From positions 620,001-684,000 of the forward strand of contig OY759717.1 of NCBI GenBank assembly GCA_963662525.1: a DNA stretch of 64,000 nucleotides, in the 5' to 3' direction. Both the position numbers and the translations under genes were made by a program. The notes under the pieces are model-generated. The model was not told where the DNA came from and ran no database searches. It saw only the letters and a list, made by a program, of their open reading frames with translations. Shown piece after piece: positions 18,880 to 27,403 of this stretch. The stretch is from CAZSDU01 sp963662525 (lineage in GTDB: Bacteria > Bacteroidota > Bacteroidia > Bacteroidales > FEN-979). How positions within the stretch are numbered: the stretch's first letter is position 1; the number at the start of each line of letters is the position of its first letter.

Positions 18880-18969
18880 CGCCAACAAATCGCTAACCGC
18901 AACAAAACTAACGTATTGTTGCTTTACAAAGGTTTCACCTTAGCTGCGTTTAGCGATCGAACGTTAGGT
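18880..18969 (+). repeat. attC site 4 (family D)
   Basis: R'' CGCCAAC, R' GTTAGGT; 90 bp, arms TCGCTAACCGCAACAA / TGCGTTTAGCGA. R'' fits the cassette 4 start (GTTGGCGGTAAT / ATTACCACCGCCAAC). Confidence 0.85.
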
Positions 18970-18980
18970 GATAAAATAAT

Positions 18981-19382
18981 ATGAAAAGAATTTTTGGTTT
19001 TCTTTTATTGGTAATCATTTTTTCGTGTAGTCAAAAACTACATAATTCCTCATTAAAATCTCTTAAACAAACACATGGTCTAATATTAGAGAAATCTATT
19101 ATTGACAACCCTATTAAGGAAAAAAGCGGGTTAACTGTCATGGCTGTAGATATAACGACTAAAGATACTTTGTATCCGAATGTATTTTATTCATCCGCAA
19201 TTGAACAAGGAGAAAGAGATGGAAGTCTTATCGATCATTTATGCACAATTAACAAATTGCATGAGGGATATTATAAGTTACAAGTCACCTTTTGGGGTTA
19301 TGATACCTTGAATATTGATAGTCTTTTTTTTGAAAAAGGTAAGAAAATCTATCTAAAAATAGGTTTGCATTCAAGATTTTAA
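18981..19382 (+). CDS. Small lipoprotein, cassette 5
   Basis: 133 residues with signal peptide and lipobox (VIIFSCS, Cys about residue 14). The mature part (SGLTVMAVDITTKDTLYPNV ... EGYYKLQVTFWGYDT) resembles a carboxypeptidase-regulatory-like beta-sandwich: a variable loop and a GYYxLxVxxxGY strand pair. Role unknown. Confidence 0.75.
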   Translation: MKRIFGFLLLVIIFSCSQKLHNSSLKSLKQTHGLILEKSIIDNPIKEKSGLTVMAVDITTKDTLYPNVFYSSAIEQGERDGSLIDHLCTINKLHEGYYKLQVTFWGYDTLNIDSLFFEKGKKIYLKIGLHSRF

Positions 19383-19408
19383 TCGCATGGTTAATAAATT
19401 ATTTCATC

Positions 19409-19498
19409 ACCTAACAAGCCAGCAGCCGCAAAAATGAAACCAATGAAAATCAACTCATTCACTCTACCTTTTCTGCGGCTGCTGGCCAGACGTTAGCT
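19409..19498 (+). repeat. attC site 5 (short, B-like arms)
   Basis: R'' ACCTAAC, R' GTTAGCT; 90 bp, arms GCCAGCAGCCGCA / TGCGGCTGCTGGC. Confidence 0.85.
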
Positions 19499-19519
19499 GG
19501 CATAATAAGAAAACATTCT

Positions 19520-20065
19520 ATGAGAGACTTACGACTAATAATATTAATTTCTTTAATAGCAGTTTCATGTAGTAGAGTTGAAAAACCTAAGATAGAGAAA
19601 TTTATATGGATCCGACATAATCGAAATTGGATTCAAGATATTTCAGAATTGAAAGCTAAACTATATCTCATTTATAATGACAGCTTAAAAAAAGTTTCAT
19701 ATGCACAAATAAGTATGAGACCAAATCAAACAGAGTATTTTGAATATTCAATAAATGATTCAATTTCAGAATTAATTTTTAAGAATCTCTATAAAAAAAG
19801 AATTCCCCGCTGCCTTATACAAAAACAACCAAGGATCTACGACGGTGATTTCTATTGCCTCATTTATAAATTCGAGAATGAGAAGGAGCACATCATAAAT
19901 TATGATCTTGATGAGCCATCAGATAGTTTAAGATCATTCCTAGCCGTTATTGAGAAAATAGCTATGACAACTAATACAAAAATAGCTCCTTTTGATATTG
20001 ATTCTGAATTATTGCATTATAGAGATTCCATTAATGTTTGCTTTGGCTTTCCTCCTCCAAAATAA
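19520..20065 (+). CDS. Lipoprotein, cassette 6
   Basis: 181 residues with lipobox (LIAVSCS, Cys about residue 17). The mature part has no motif I recognise; it is rich in aromatic residues and Asp/Ser (YFEYSINDSISELIF, IYDGDFYCLIYKFENE). Cassette start GTTAGCTGGC pairs with GCCAGCTAAC at its attC. Confidence 0.75.
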   Translation: MRDLRLIILISLIAVSCSRVEKPKIEKFIWIRHNRNWIQDISELKAKLYLIYNDSLKKVSYAQISMRPNQTEYFEYSINDSISELIFKNLYKKRIPRCLIQKQPRIYDGDFYCLIYKFENEKEHIINYDLDEPSDSLRSFLAVIEKIAMTTNTKIAPFDIDSELLHYRDSINVCFGFPPPK

Positions 20066-20117
20066 GAACAAAAAGTAAAATTTAAGAAACCAGAATTTGA
20101 TATAAAATAATTACGCC

Positions 20118-20249
20118 AGCTAACAAACGCTATAGCAAATGCGGGTATGCGTGTTCGTTGAAACATTTGAAATCTTTACATACATTTGTGCTGGCAGACA
20201 GTTGAGCAACAATTTAATCCCGCACTTGCCATAGCGTCAGCCGTTATGT
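20118..20249 (+). repeat. attC site 6 (family A)
   Basis: R'' AGCTAAC, R' GTTATGT; 132 bp, near-identical to attC 2 and 30 although the cassette genes differ. Confidence 0.9.
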
Positions 20250-20629
20250 GTGAGTAAAAAAGCTATTAAGGATTATTGTTCTTTTATATTTATCTGATTT
20301 AAATTTGTAATTTAGGATGAGTTTTTCAGGAATGAATTTTCTTCTCACAAATTCTCCCCAGGTTGGCGGCAATTTGCAGATAGGAAACGTTTAATCTTGA
20401 TGAACTTTCCACTAATTTGATGAGATGGCTTGCCGTTGCAGCTTGAGGAAACTGACAATTAGAAATGAGATGCATTCACCATTGCATTGCCGCCAACAGA
20501 TTCAATCGACTTCTACTAAATCAATATATACATACCCACACATAACATGCAGCTAATCCCAATGCTTCGATCTACCGGGATCGCTCTCGCGATCCCAAAG
20601 GCTTTCGCACTGGGCTTAGCTGCGAAACG
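20244..20629 (+). mobile_element. Cassette 7, no credible ORF
   Basis: About 300 bp between attC 6 and attC 7 with no gene I can support. It contains GTTGGCGGCAA (20,362) and its perfect complement TTGCCGCCAAC (20,487). These look either like the closing stem of a structured element or like the start and end signature of an old cassette nested inside. Confidence 0.6.
20362..20497 (+). repeat. Stem-closed 136-nt element in cassette 7
   Basis: Perfect 11-bp arms GTTGGCGGCAA / TTGCCGCCAAC. Shares ordered blocks (GGCAATTTGCAGATAGGA, TTTGATGAGA, GACAATTAGA) with the cassette 1/33 element, while the closing stem differs yet still pairs. Confidence 0.45.
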
Positions 20630-20635
20630 TTAGGC
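20540..20635 (+). repeat. attC site 7 (singleton stem)
   Basis: R'' ACATAAC, R' GTTAGGC; 96 bp. Arms GCAGCTAA / TTAGCTGC; the apex carries a GGGATCG...CGATCCC hairpin, also present in attC 55. Confidence 0.8.
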
Positions 20636-20668
20636 CCCATATCAAGCTTGCGCTATAAACTTATGTTA

Positions 20669-21208
20669 ATGAATACAAAACTAAAATATCTAATTTTTCT
20701 TTTAGTTCTGAATTGTTTCTTTACTAATTCTAGCTACTCTCAACAAACAACTCCGGAAGGTAAAGCACTGAATTATTTTGTCGATAGTATATGGACAAAA
20801 TCTTACTCGAAAATTAAAACGATTTATTTCTCAGGCTGTTCTGATTCTATAATGACCTATTTCTATTTAAATTCATGTTTTACTAATGATCAGGCCTTTT
20901 CAAATAAAGACTCTATTAATTTACTTGCCAAGAAAAGGGATTCTATGTTACAACAGAATATAATGTTTCCTTTAAAGTACTCAAAATCTATTTATTTATA
21001 TAATAATAAGTTGACAATAGTAAAAAGTGGATTTGTTTCAAAATATAATTTGAAAAGAAAAGCAGTAATTCAAGTTTATAATCATTTAAACATTGGAAAA
21101 ATGTATTATGTTACAGTTGTGTTATCATACTTACCTCAGATTTTTGATGTATTTCATTTTGAATTAGATAATAATCTCAAAATTGTTCACTATTGCCAAG
21201 ATAATTAA
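20669..21208 (+). CDS. Secreted hypothetical protein, cassette 8
   Basis: 180 residues from ATG 20,669 (MNTKLKYLIF), chosen because a clean signal peptide (cleavage after SSYSQ) follows; a TTG start at 20,648 is also possible. The body has no recognised motif. Cassette start GTTAGGCCCC pairs with GGGGCCTAAC. Confidence 0.7.
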   Translation: MNTKLKYLIFLLVLNCFFTNSSYSQQTTPEGKALNYFVDSIWTKSYSKIKTIYFSGCSDSIMTYFYLNSCFTNDQAFSNKDSINLLAKKRDSMLQQNIMFPLKYSKSIYLYNNKLTIVKSGFVSKYNLKRKAVIQVYNHLNIGKMYYVTVVLSYLPQIFDVFHFELDNNLKIVHYCQDN

Positions 21209-21217
21209 TAATACGGG

Positions 21218-21307
21218 GCCTAACAAGCCTGCAACAGCAACAATACTAACGTATTGTTCCTTTGCAAAGGCTCTGCCTTTGCTGCAGTTGCAGGCCGACC
21301 GTTATGG
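21218..21307 (+). repeat. attC site 8 (family D')
   Basis: R'' GCCTAAC, R' GTTATGG; 90 bp, arms GCCTGCAACAGCAA / TTGCTGCAGTTGCAGGC. Confidence 0.85.
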
Positions 21308-21353
21308 GCAATTTTAAAAACACACAACACAGGTATTTAAACAAATTATTCTA

Positions 21354-22271
21354 ATGAGACAAATTTTTTCTATCGGATTTATTTTTTTAATGATAATCAA
21401 AACTTATGGACAGATTAATATGAATGACTCAACTGTTCAGGTTATTGGATACTGGGATAAGAATGATAAACAGACTTACATTGTGACGAATGAGAGTTAT
21501 AAAGTAAAAGATTCAGATACAACATCAAGAGAATCATACAAATATACTGTTGATATAACTATTATTGACTCCACTGCCAATTCGTACACTATTGATTGGT
21601 TTTACCATGACTATGATATTAAGGCTGATAACGAATTGATAAAAAAGCTTTCTTCCATCGTCGAGGATATGACCGTTACCATTAATACTGATGGGCTTGG
21701 CGCCTTTAAAGAAGTAAAGAACTGGAAAGACATAAGAGATTATATTTTCAAAGCCACTAAAATGCTCAAACAGGAAACTAAAGACATTCCAAATTTCAAA
21801 AATGTTATTAAGCAGATTGAAGATATGTATAGCACTAAAGAATCCATTGAGGCTGCTGCAATAAAAGAAATTCAACAGTTTTATACTTTTCACGGTGGGA
21901 AATACAAACTTGGTGAAGAAATATCAACTAGTATAAAAATTACTAATCTGTATGGAGGTGAACCTTTTGACACTAAGGTGTTACTCTGGTTGGATGAAAT
22001 AAATACAGAAGACAATAACTCAATTATTAGAATGCAACAGATTGTTAATTCAGAACAACTTACTAAAACCACTTTTGATTATTTGACTCAGATGTCAGAA
22101 ACCTTGAAAGTTTCAGGACCAAAATGGGAAAATTTTCCTCCGCTAATAAACGAGACTTGGACTTCTTCAAGAATACATAATGCTGGATGGGTCATTTACT
22201 CTGTAGTGACTCAAAAAGTGTCTGCTGAAGGTCTCACGAATGTTAAAGAAAATATAATTGAGCTACAATAA
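21354..22271 (+). CDS. Secreted protein of unknown function, paralogue of cassette 30
   Basis: 305 residues with a signal peptide ending KTYGQ. Nearly the whole length is alignable to the cassette 30 protein (40,444-41,361), also 305 residues, with conserved blocks VQVIGYWDKN, DSYTIDWFYHDYDI and NEDTWTSSRIHNAGW-like. No transmembrane segment or lipobox. No family recognised. The two copies carry different attC families (B' here, A there). Confidence 0.8.
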   Translation: MRQIFSIGFIFLMIIKTYGQINMNDSTVQVIGYWDKNDKQTYIVTNESYKVKDSDTTSRESYKYTVDITIIDSTANSYTIDWFYHDYDIKADNELIKKLSSIVEDMTVTINTDGLGAFKEVKNWKDIRDYIFKATKMLKQETKDIPNFKNVIKQIEDMYSTKESIEAAAIKEIQQFYTFHGGKYKLGEEISTSIKITNLYGGEPFDTKVLLWLDEINTEDNNSIIRMQQIVNSEQLTKTTFDYLTQMSETLKVSGPKWENFPPLINETWTSSRIHNAGWVIYSVVTQKVSAEGLTNVKENIIELQ

Positions 22272-22277
22272 AACTGC

Positions 22278-22411
22278 CCATAACAAGCTTGCAGCCGAGC
22301 AATGCGGGGCATGGTGGTAAAACGACCTGGTTGTGGCTACTGAAATGGAAACGAAATTCGAATATAAAATCTGCTAAAGCCCGCACTGCGGCTGCAAGCA
22401 AGGCGTTGGCT
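22278..22411 (+). repeat. attC site 9 (family B')
   Basis: R'' CCATAAC, R' GTTGGCT; 134 bp, arms GCTTGCAGCCGAGC / GCGGCTGCAAGC. Nearly identical to attC 14. Confidence 0.9.
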
Positions 22412-22419
22412 GTAATTGT

Positions 22420-23148
22420 ATGAAAAACCTTCTATACATACTATTCATAATTGCCTGGAATGGAATCCATGCGCAATATCCCTTCGAAGTATTTCCAAGA
22501 ATCGAATACACGAAATACAAGATTAGGCACAGTTTCAAAATTGAAGATTCTACATTTGTTGGTGAAGCAAATATTCTTTCAAAGAGTAGAAACGAAACAA
22601 TTCGATTAGAGATGAATGAGAAATTGGATAAAGACAGTGCGAACCTTTACGTGTATAAAAATAACGAACTCATTCAAAGAATAATTGAACCAATTGGCTT
22701 TTACGCCGTGGTGGTGCCAGATTCATTGTTTGTTTGTGATATTAATAACGATGAAATAATAGATGTAAAAATCACGTGTTACAATCCAGGGTGCGGATTA
22801 GCTGCTTATTACTTGCGGAAAATTTACCTCATTGGAAAACCGACTGGATTATTTTTGAAATTCTCATTTATGGATTTCTCAGACGAGATTGAGAGAGATT
22901 TTAATGGAGATAAAAATTTTGAAATAATAGGTGTTGATCATACTAGTTATCAAAACCATAGTTATTGGGTTTATGATTTGTATAACATAAAGGATGGACA
23001 ATTTATTAATGTGAGCAAGGAGAATGGGTACCCTATTATGATTCAGCATCTTTATCGATTAAATTATTCAATAACAGATAAAATTAGTAGGATTAATATG
23101 ATTGAATTTTCAAGAGGTCGACCAGATTGGTATGATGAACAAAGATAG
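22420..23148 (+). CDS. Secreted hypothetical protein, cassette 10
   Basis: 242 residues with a signal peptide ending GIHAQ. Around residues 105-125 it has DINNDEIIDVKIT and later DFNGDKNFEIIG, two FG-GAP-like calcium-binding loops (DxNxDxxxD), so a small beta-propeller-like or calcium-stabilised fold is possible. Role unknown. ATG lies 15 bp after the cassette boundary. Confidence 0.7.
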   Translation: MKNLLYILFIIAWNGIHAQYPFEVFPRIEYTKYKIRHSFKIEDSTFVGEANILSKSRNETIRLEMNEKLDKDSANLYVYKNNELIQRIIEPIGFYAVVVPDSLFVCDINNDEIIDVKITCYNPGCGLAAYYLRKIYLIGKPTGLFLKFSFMDFSDEIERDFNGDKNFEIIGVDHTSYQNHSYWVYDLYNIKDGQFINVSKENGYPIMIQHLYRLNYSITDKISRINMIEFSRGRPDWYDEQR

Positions 23149-23160
23149 GAATACAACTAC

Positions 23161-23293
23161 AGCCAACATGCCGCCAAGCCGCGATGCGGGCGGGTTTCGG
23201 AGGTTGGCGGTCAACAAATTTACGAAGTAGCAACGAAAAGAAAAGGTACAACAAGTAATCCCCGCACCAGCGGCTGGCGGCCAAGCGTTAGGT
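23161..23293 (+). repeat. attC site 10 (family B)
   Basis: R'' AGCCAAC, R' GTTAGGT; 133 bp, arms GCCGCCAAGCCGCGATGCGGG / CCGCACCAGCGGCTGGCGGC. Confidence 0.9.
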
Positions 23294-23312
23294 GGCATTT
23301 AAAAAGAATTTT

Positions 23313-23951
23313 ATGACAAGGAAATTACAATCCACTTTGATAATCTTCTTCTTATTTCTTAATATTTATACTTATTGTAATGGTGCTTATGAAATCTGGC
23401 TAATTCCAGAAAAGTACAAAATTAATGAAGGAGAAAGTATTCGAGTTCGCTTTGGAATTACAGGTTATGGAGATATCGATATCTATAATTCTAAATTTTG
23501 TATTTATTCCGAAAAAGAAACATTAATTGCAATTGATGGCTCAACTGAAAAAAAATACGAAATATTTACTTCAATTTTAAACCCCATTCCAGGAGCAAAA
23601 ACACCTCTTTATGACATTTATAATAAGGAAAATGTTGTTCAAGGTATTGCACTAAAATCAGATTATCTTACAGATTTTAAAGATATTATTGCATATCCAA
23701 GATCCTCAGGGGGGAAAAAACTAGTTTTTATTTTTACCTATAAATCCGGTGAAGAATGGAAAATTATTTCAAAAGAATTTAATTATCATGTTAATACGTG
23801 GAGTGAAAAAAATGAGAAATATCTAAGTTGGGTATATTTATTTGGAGCTATACTTACATTTTTAGCATTTACTCCTAATAATTATTTATCAAGCTTTTTA
23901 AAAAAGTGTTTTTTGAAATTAAAAAATAAACGCCACCTAACACGCCGCTAA
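23313..23951 (+). CDS. Secreted or membrane protein, cassette 11, ending inside attC
   Basis: 212 residues from ATG 23,313 (MTRKLQSTL); signal peptide ending CNGAY and a C-terminal membrane segment (WVYLFGAILTFLAF) followed by a basic tail. The middle is a DUF4198-like beta-rich domain (IWLIPEKYKINEGESIRVRFG; similar to nickel-transport-associated domains). The stop codon lies inside the attC, so the last residues (HLTRR) are encoded by the recombination site. Confidence 0.7.
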   Translation: MTRKLQSTLIIFFLFLNIYTYCNGAYEIWLIPEKYKINEGESIRVRFGITGYGDIDIYNSKFCIYSEKETLIAIDGSTEKKYEIFTSILNPIPGAKTPLYDIYNKENVVQGIALKSDYLTDFKDIIAYPRSSGGKKLVFIFTYKSGEEWKIISKEFNYHVNTWSEKNEKYLSWVYLFGAILTFLAFTPNNYLSSFLKKCFLKLKNKRHLTRR

Positions 23952-24024
23952 TCGCAACAAAAATAGCGTATTGATGCTTTGCAAAGATTGCACCTTTGCT
24001 GCGTTTAGCGGCCGCACGTTAGGC
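23935..24024 (+). repeat. attC site 11 (family D)
   Basis: R'' ACCTAAC, R' GTTAGGC; 90 bp, arms CGCCGCTAATCGCAACAA / TGCGTTTAGCGGC. The upstream gene's stop codon is within the left arm. Confidence 0.85.
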
Positions 24025-24046
24025 ACTATTTTTTTTAAGAATAACC

Positions 24047-25375
24047 ATGATACCTGAAGCGAAGATTTCAATAGAGCATAATACATGTATAATATCATCA
24101 AATCTTTTAGATGAGTTAGACTATGTAATAGGTGGTTATGGAAGCCCAACTGTTGAGTTTATTTTCAATTTTAATGCTTTTGTGGAGGCATATATTTTAT
24201 CAAGCAACTTTATTTTTACATACAGGGATATAGAACATATGAATATCACAAGAAAGGTTCTATTTCCCAAAGGAAGACCTATTCTAGATCTCATAAATAA
24301 ATCTAACAATGTTTCAGTAGTTCGAGGTTTTGGCGACAATATCATGCGTTGTGTGTATGTTGAGAAAGTTGAAAAAAATGACAATGAAACAGCACTGAAA
24401 GCAATTGACGCTTTTTGCCAACGTGAGTCAGAAACAATTAAAAGGAATTTTGTTTTATCGGATTTCACGAAACCGATTGAGAACGTCAAGACTTATTCAG
24501 TTGGATTTACAGGTAAGAAAGAAGAATTTGGAGGAGTGAATCAAGTTATAATTGGTGAAACTACAAATAGGCCATTTGAAATTGTTAAAACATTTTTCAA
24601 TTCAATAACGAACCATAATGTCCAGGCTGCCTTACCTGTCTTTACTTATCAACAGCAGCTAAATGAACTTGGGAAAAAGGCAATTTCAAAAGAAATATAT
24701 AAGACTATTTGCGAAATTCAAGGACAGAATATTGAAGATGCTGAGAATTACTTTGGAGGTGAAATGCAAACGGTCCCGCCTTTAGTCAGTATAGTTTTAT
24801 CAAAAGCAAGAAACAGAGAGGACATTTCAAGTGTGCTAATTAATATTCGTGAAGATTTTACTGACTTTAGAGAATGTTGTGAGGATTTTGAGAAAAAACT
24901 AAATGAAGCAGAAACAATCAAAGAACAAATTGATGCAATAAAGGAGTACAAAGTATTCTGGTCAACATTAGTTAAAAAGTACAGTGACAATACAACGAGA
25001 CTCATGTATCGATTTTTAGATATAGCCAAGGAGTCTGACTATGAGAATGCACTAGATAATCTTATTGATAGTAAATCCGTTGAGGAGCTTTTCAAGGATC
25101 TAAATATGGGAAAAGTTGCGGGGAAGACGGGTATTTTAGCTTGGAAAAAGTTTAAAGAAAAAAGAGTATTAAATAAATTTAAAGGTGTTGTAAACTTATG
25201 GTCTTTACTGGAAGGATCGCCAACAATTGATCGACAAATTAAAGATATGGAGAGAATTTTCAATACTAAAATTGATCGAAATAGACTCCTGTTTGCAAAG
25301 AAGCATCTTGACGAAATTAAAAAAACAGTGCCTAACACGCCAGCAGCCGCAATACGGGAGGCTTCCGGAGGTTAG
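24047..25375 (+). CDS. Hypothetical 442-aa cytoplasmic protein ending inside attC
   Basis: No signal peptide or transmembrane segment. Residues 1-200 are mixed alpha/beta (LDELDYVIGGYGSPTVEF), 250-440 are charged and helical (RNREDISSVLINIREDF ... DFEKKLNEAETIKEQIDAIKEY). It resembles large single-gene defence effectors in size and layout, but I see no catalytic motif and make no functional claim. From residue 428 on, the protein is encoded by the attC (tail NTPAAAIREASGG). Confidence 0.7.
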   Translation: MIPEAKISIEHNTCIISSNLLDELDYVIGGYGSPTVEFIFNFNAFVEAYILSSNFIFTYRDIEHMNITRKVLFPKGRPILDLINKSNNVSVVRGFGDNIMRCVYVEKVEKNDNETALKAIDAFCQRESETIKRNFVLSDFTKPIENVKTYSVGFTGKKEEFGGVNQVIIGETTNRPFEIVKTFFNSITNHNVQAALPVFTYQQQLNELGKKAISKEIYKTICEIQGQNIEDAENYFGGEMQTVPPLVSIVLSKARNREDISSVLINIREDFTDFRECCEDFEKKLNEAETIKEQIDAIKEYKVFWSTLVKKYSDNTTRLMYRFLDIAKESDYENALDNLIDSKSVEELFKDLNMGKVAGKTGILAWKKFKEKRVLNKFKGVVNLWSLLEGSPTIDRQIKDMERIFNTKIDRNRLLFAKKHLDEIKKTVPNTPAAAIREASGG

Positions 25376-25461
25376 CGTTCACCAAACCTGCAAACGATAG
25401 TGGAAAAGAAAAGATACAACAAGTAAAACCCGCACTGGCGGCTGTCGGCCCACCGTTAGCC
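25330..25461 (+). repeat. attC site 12 (family B)
   Basis: R'' GCCTAAC, R' GTTAGCC; 132 bp, arms GCCAGCAGCCGCA / GCGGCTGTCGGC. The preceding gene's stop codon is inside. Confidence 0.85.
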
Positions 25462-25493
25462 CCAATAAGTAAACCAGTCTAAACAAAGTTTCT

Positions 25494-26300
25494 ATGAAAA
25501 TAAACACCAAAATTCGGTTAGCAAATTTGACAACATGGATAATGTTGATTACGATTTCAATTATTTCAATTTGGTTTATTGGTTTTGTCGTTTCGAATAC
25601 ATTTGATTTGAACGTATTTACGCAAAAGGCGTCAACTTTTCTTTATTCCTTTATAGGATTTTCTGCAGTATTGGTAATATGTTCGGCAATACTAAATATT
25701 AGTATAAACATTAGTATAATAGCTGACAGTAAAATATCGGAGAGTGGATTCTCAAATTCTAAGACAATAAATAAAAAGTTATATTTCGCTATTCTAATTG
25801 TGATCTTCGGACTAATTGCATTTCTTTTTTTAGGTGATTACTTGACACGTAAAAACGTAAAAGATAAATTAATCGATTCTTCCGATTATATTGTAAAAAC
25901 ATATTCTGAATCAATAAAAAAAATTGGTCCGTGTTTTATTGATACAGCCAATGTTGCAAAGATACCAGAGGTATTAAAATTTCTTTCTGAACAAAAATCA
26001 GAATTCCCAACTGTTTTATTGATTACCAGTGGAAAATATGATGGACAATTAACATTTCTTGAAATTGACCATTTCACTACTAGGAAAACCTTAAAAGAGC
26101 CATTATTTGGTAATTCATTTTATAAATGTGAAGATTATGACTGCCAATACTTAACAGACTTCTTTACAGGAAAGACAAATAAAAAATTCTTCTGGACCGA
26201 AGAAAGTGATTATAAACTGTACTACCCATTTGAAATGAATGGAGTAAAATTTATTTTGCTTTTTACCAAGATTCAAAGGAATGGGAAAATAGGATCATAA
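25494..26300 (+). CDS. Membrane protein with three N-terminal segments, cassette 13
   Basis: 268 residues. Three predicted membrane helices (WIMLITISIISIWFIGFVV; FLYSFIGFSAVLVICSAIL; YFAILIVIFGLIAFLFLG) within the first 125 residues, followed by a soluble domain (residues 130-268) of unknown fold. Topology suggests a cytoplasmic or periplasmic C-terminal domain anchored by a 3-helix module. Confidence 0.75.
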   Translation: MKINTKIRLANLTTWIMLITISIISIWFIGFVVSNTFDLNVFTQKASTFLYSFIGFSAVLVICSAILNISINISIIADSKISESGFSNSKTINKKLYFAILIVIFGLIAFLFLGDYLTRKNVKDKLIDSSDYIVKTYSESIKKIGPCFIDTANVAKIPEVLKFLSEQKSEFPTVLLITSGKYDGQLTFLEIDHFTTRKTLKEPLFGNSFYKCEDYDCQYLTDFFTGKTNKKFFWTEESDYKLYYPFEMNGVKFILLFTKIQRNGKIGS

Positions 26301-26316
26301 TAAAACAAATTACTGG

Positions 26317-26406
26317 GGCTAACGAATCGCTAACCGCAACAAATCCAATATTTTATCGCTTATCAAAGGCTCTGCCTTTGCTGCGTTTAGCGACCGAACG
26401 TTAGTG
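26317..26406 (+). repeat. attC site 13 (family D)
   Basis: R'' GGCTAAC, R' GTTAGTG; 90 bp, arms TCGCTAACCGCAACAA / TGCTGCGTTTAGCGA. Confidence 0.85.
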
Positions 26407-26467
26407 TTCATTGAAAAATAGAAACATTCTTTAAAACTTGCTGATTCATTTATATAATTGAATTATA

Positions 26468-27175
26468 ATGAAAATAAAAAACCAAATTTATTTGATCTCT
26501 TATACATTAATTGGAATTCTGTATTTTATTTCTAGTAGTTGTACGGAGAAAGACAACAACAACGATACAACTCCAATACCTGGAACAATTGCAGATATTG
26601 ATGGAAATATTTACCATACAGTAACTATTTGCTCAAAATTATGGATTGTTGAAAATCTAAAAACAACCAGGTTTAATGATGGTGAGCTAATACCTCTTGT
26701 TACAGATAGCTTGAAGTGGGATACTCTAACTTCTCCCGGATTTTGCTGGTATAAAAATGATGCCAATGCATACAAAAACACTTATGGCGCATTGTACAAC
26801 TGGTACGCTGTTTATTCTGGAAAACTTGCTCCAAAAGGATGGCATATCCCTTCAATTATTGAATGGGATAAAATGATATTCTGTATTGGTGGTGATAGTG
26901 CTGCTGGAGATAAGTTAAAAGAAACAGGTACTATTCATTGGCAAAGTCCCAATTATGGAGCAACTAATGAATTTGGTTTTAACGCTCTTCCTGCTGGTAT
27001 CCGTGGCACTTTGGGATCATTTTCCGGATTGGGAACTACCACTTATTGGTGGAGTTCAAGTGGATATGTACTTTCAAATGCTTGGTATGTGAGTTTGTAC
27101 TACCTTCATAGTTATCCACAGTTGAATATTTGTAATTTGCAACCAGGATTTTCTGTTCGATGTGTGAAGGATTGA
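26468..27175 (+). CDS. FISUMP-domain lipoprotein
   Basis: 235 residues with signal peptide and lipobox (ISSSCTE, Cys about residue 25). From about residue 40 it is a Fibrobacter succinogenes major paralogous domain: DIDGNIYHTVTIC, WIVENLKTTRFNDG, GALYNWYAV, APKGWHIPS, ATNEFGFNALPAGIRG, YWWSSS and the ending SVRCVKD. Such domains are surface-exposed in Bacteroidetes; function unclear. A relative is in cassette 25. Confidence 0.9.
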   Translation: MKIKNQIYLISYTLIGILYFISSSCTEKDNNNDTTPIPGTIADIDGNIYHTVTICSKLWIVENLKTTRFNDGELIPLVTDSLKWDTLTSPGFCWYKNDANAYKNTYGALYNWYAVYSGKLAPKGWHIPSIIEWDKMIFCIGGDSAAGDKLKETGTIHWQSPNYGATNEFGFNALPAGIRGTLGSFSGLGTTTYWWSSSGYVLSNAWYVSLYYLHSYPQLNICNLQPGFSVRCVKD

Positions 27176-27227
27176 CAGGTATTGAATAATTATTAAAACA
27201 AAAAGTTCAAATAAAAAAATCAACGAA

Positions 27228-27361
27228 CACTAACAGGCTTGCAGCCGAGCAATGCGGGGCATGGTGGCAAAACGACCTGGTTGTGGCTACTGAAATGAAA
27301 ACGAAATTCGAATATAAAATCTGCTAAAGCCCGCACTGCGGCTGCAAGCGGGGCGTTAGCC
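27228..27361 (+). repeat. attC site 14 (family B')
   Basis: R'' CACTAAC, R' GTTAGCC; 134 bp, near-identical to attC 9 (arms GCTTGCAGCCGAGC / GCGGCTGCAAGC). Confidence 0.9.
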
Positions 27362-27403
27362 ACAAGCAAAAAAAACGACACACTTTGATTAATAGGAAAT
27401 AAT

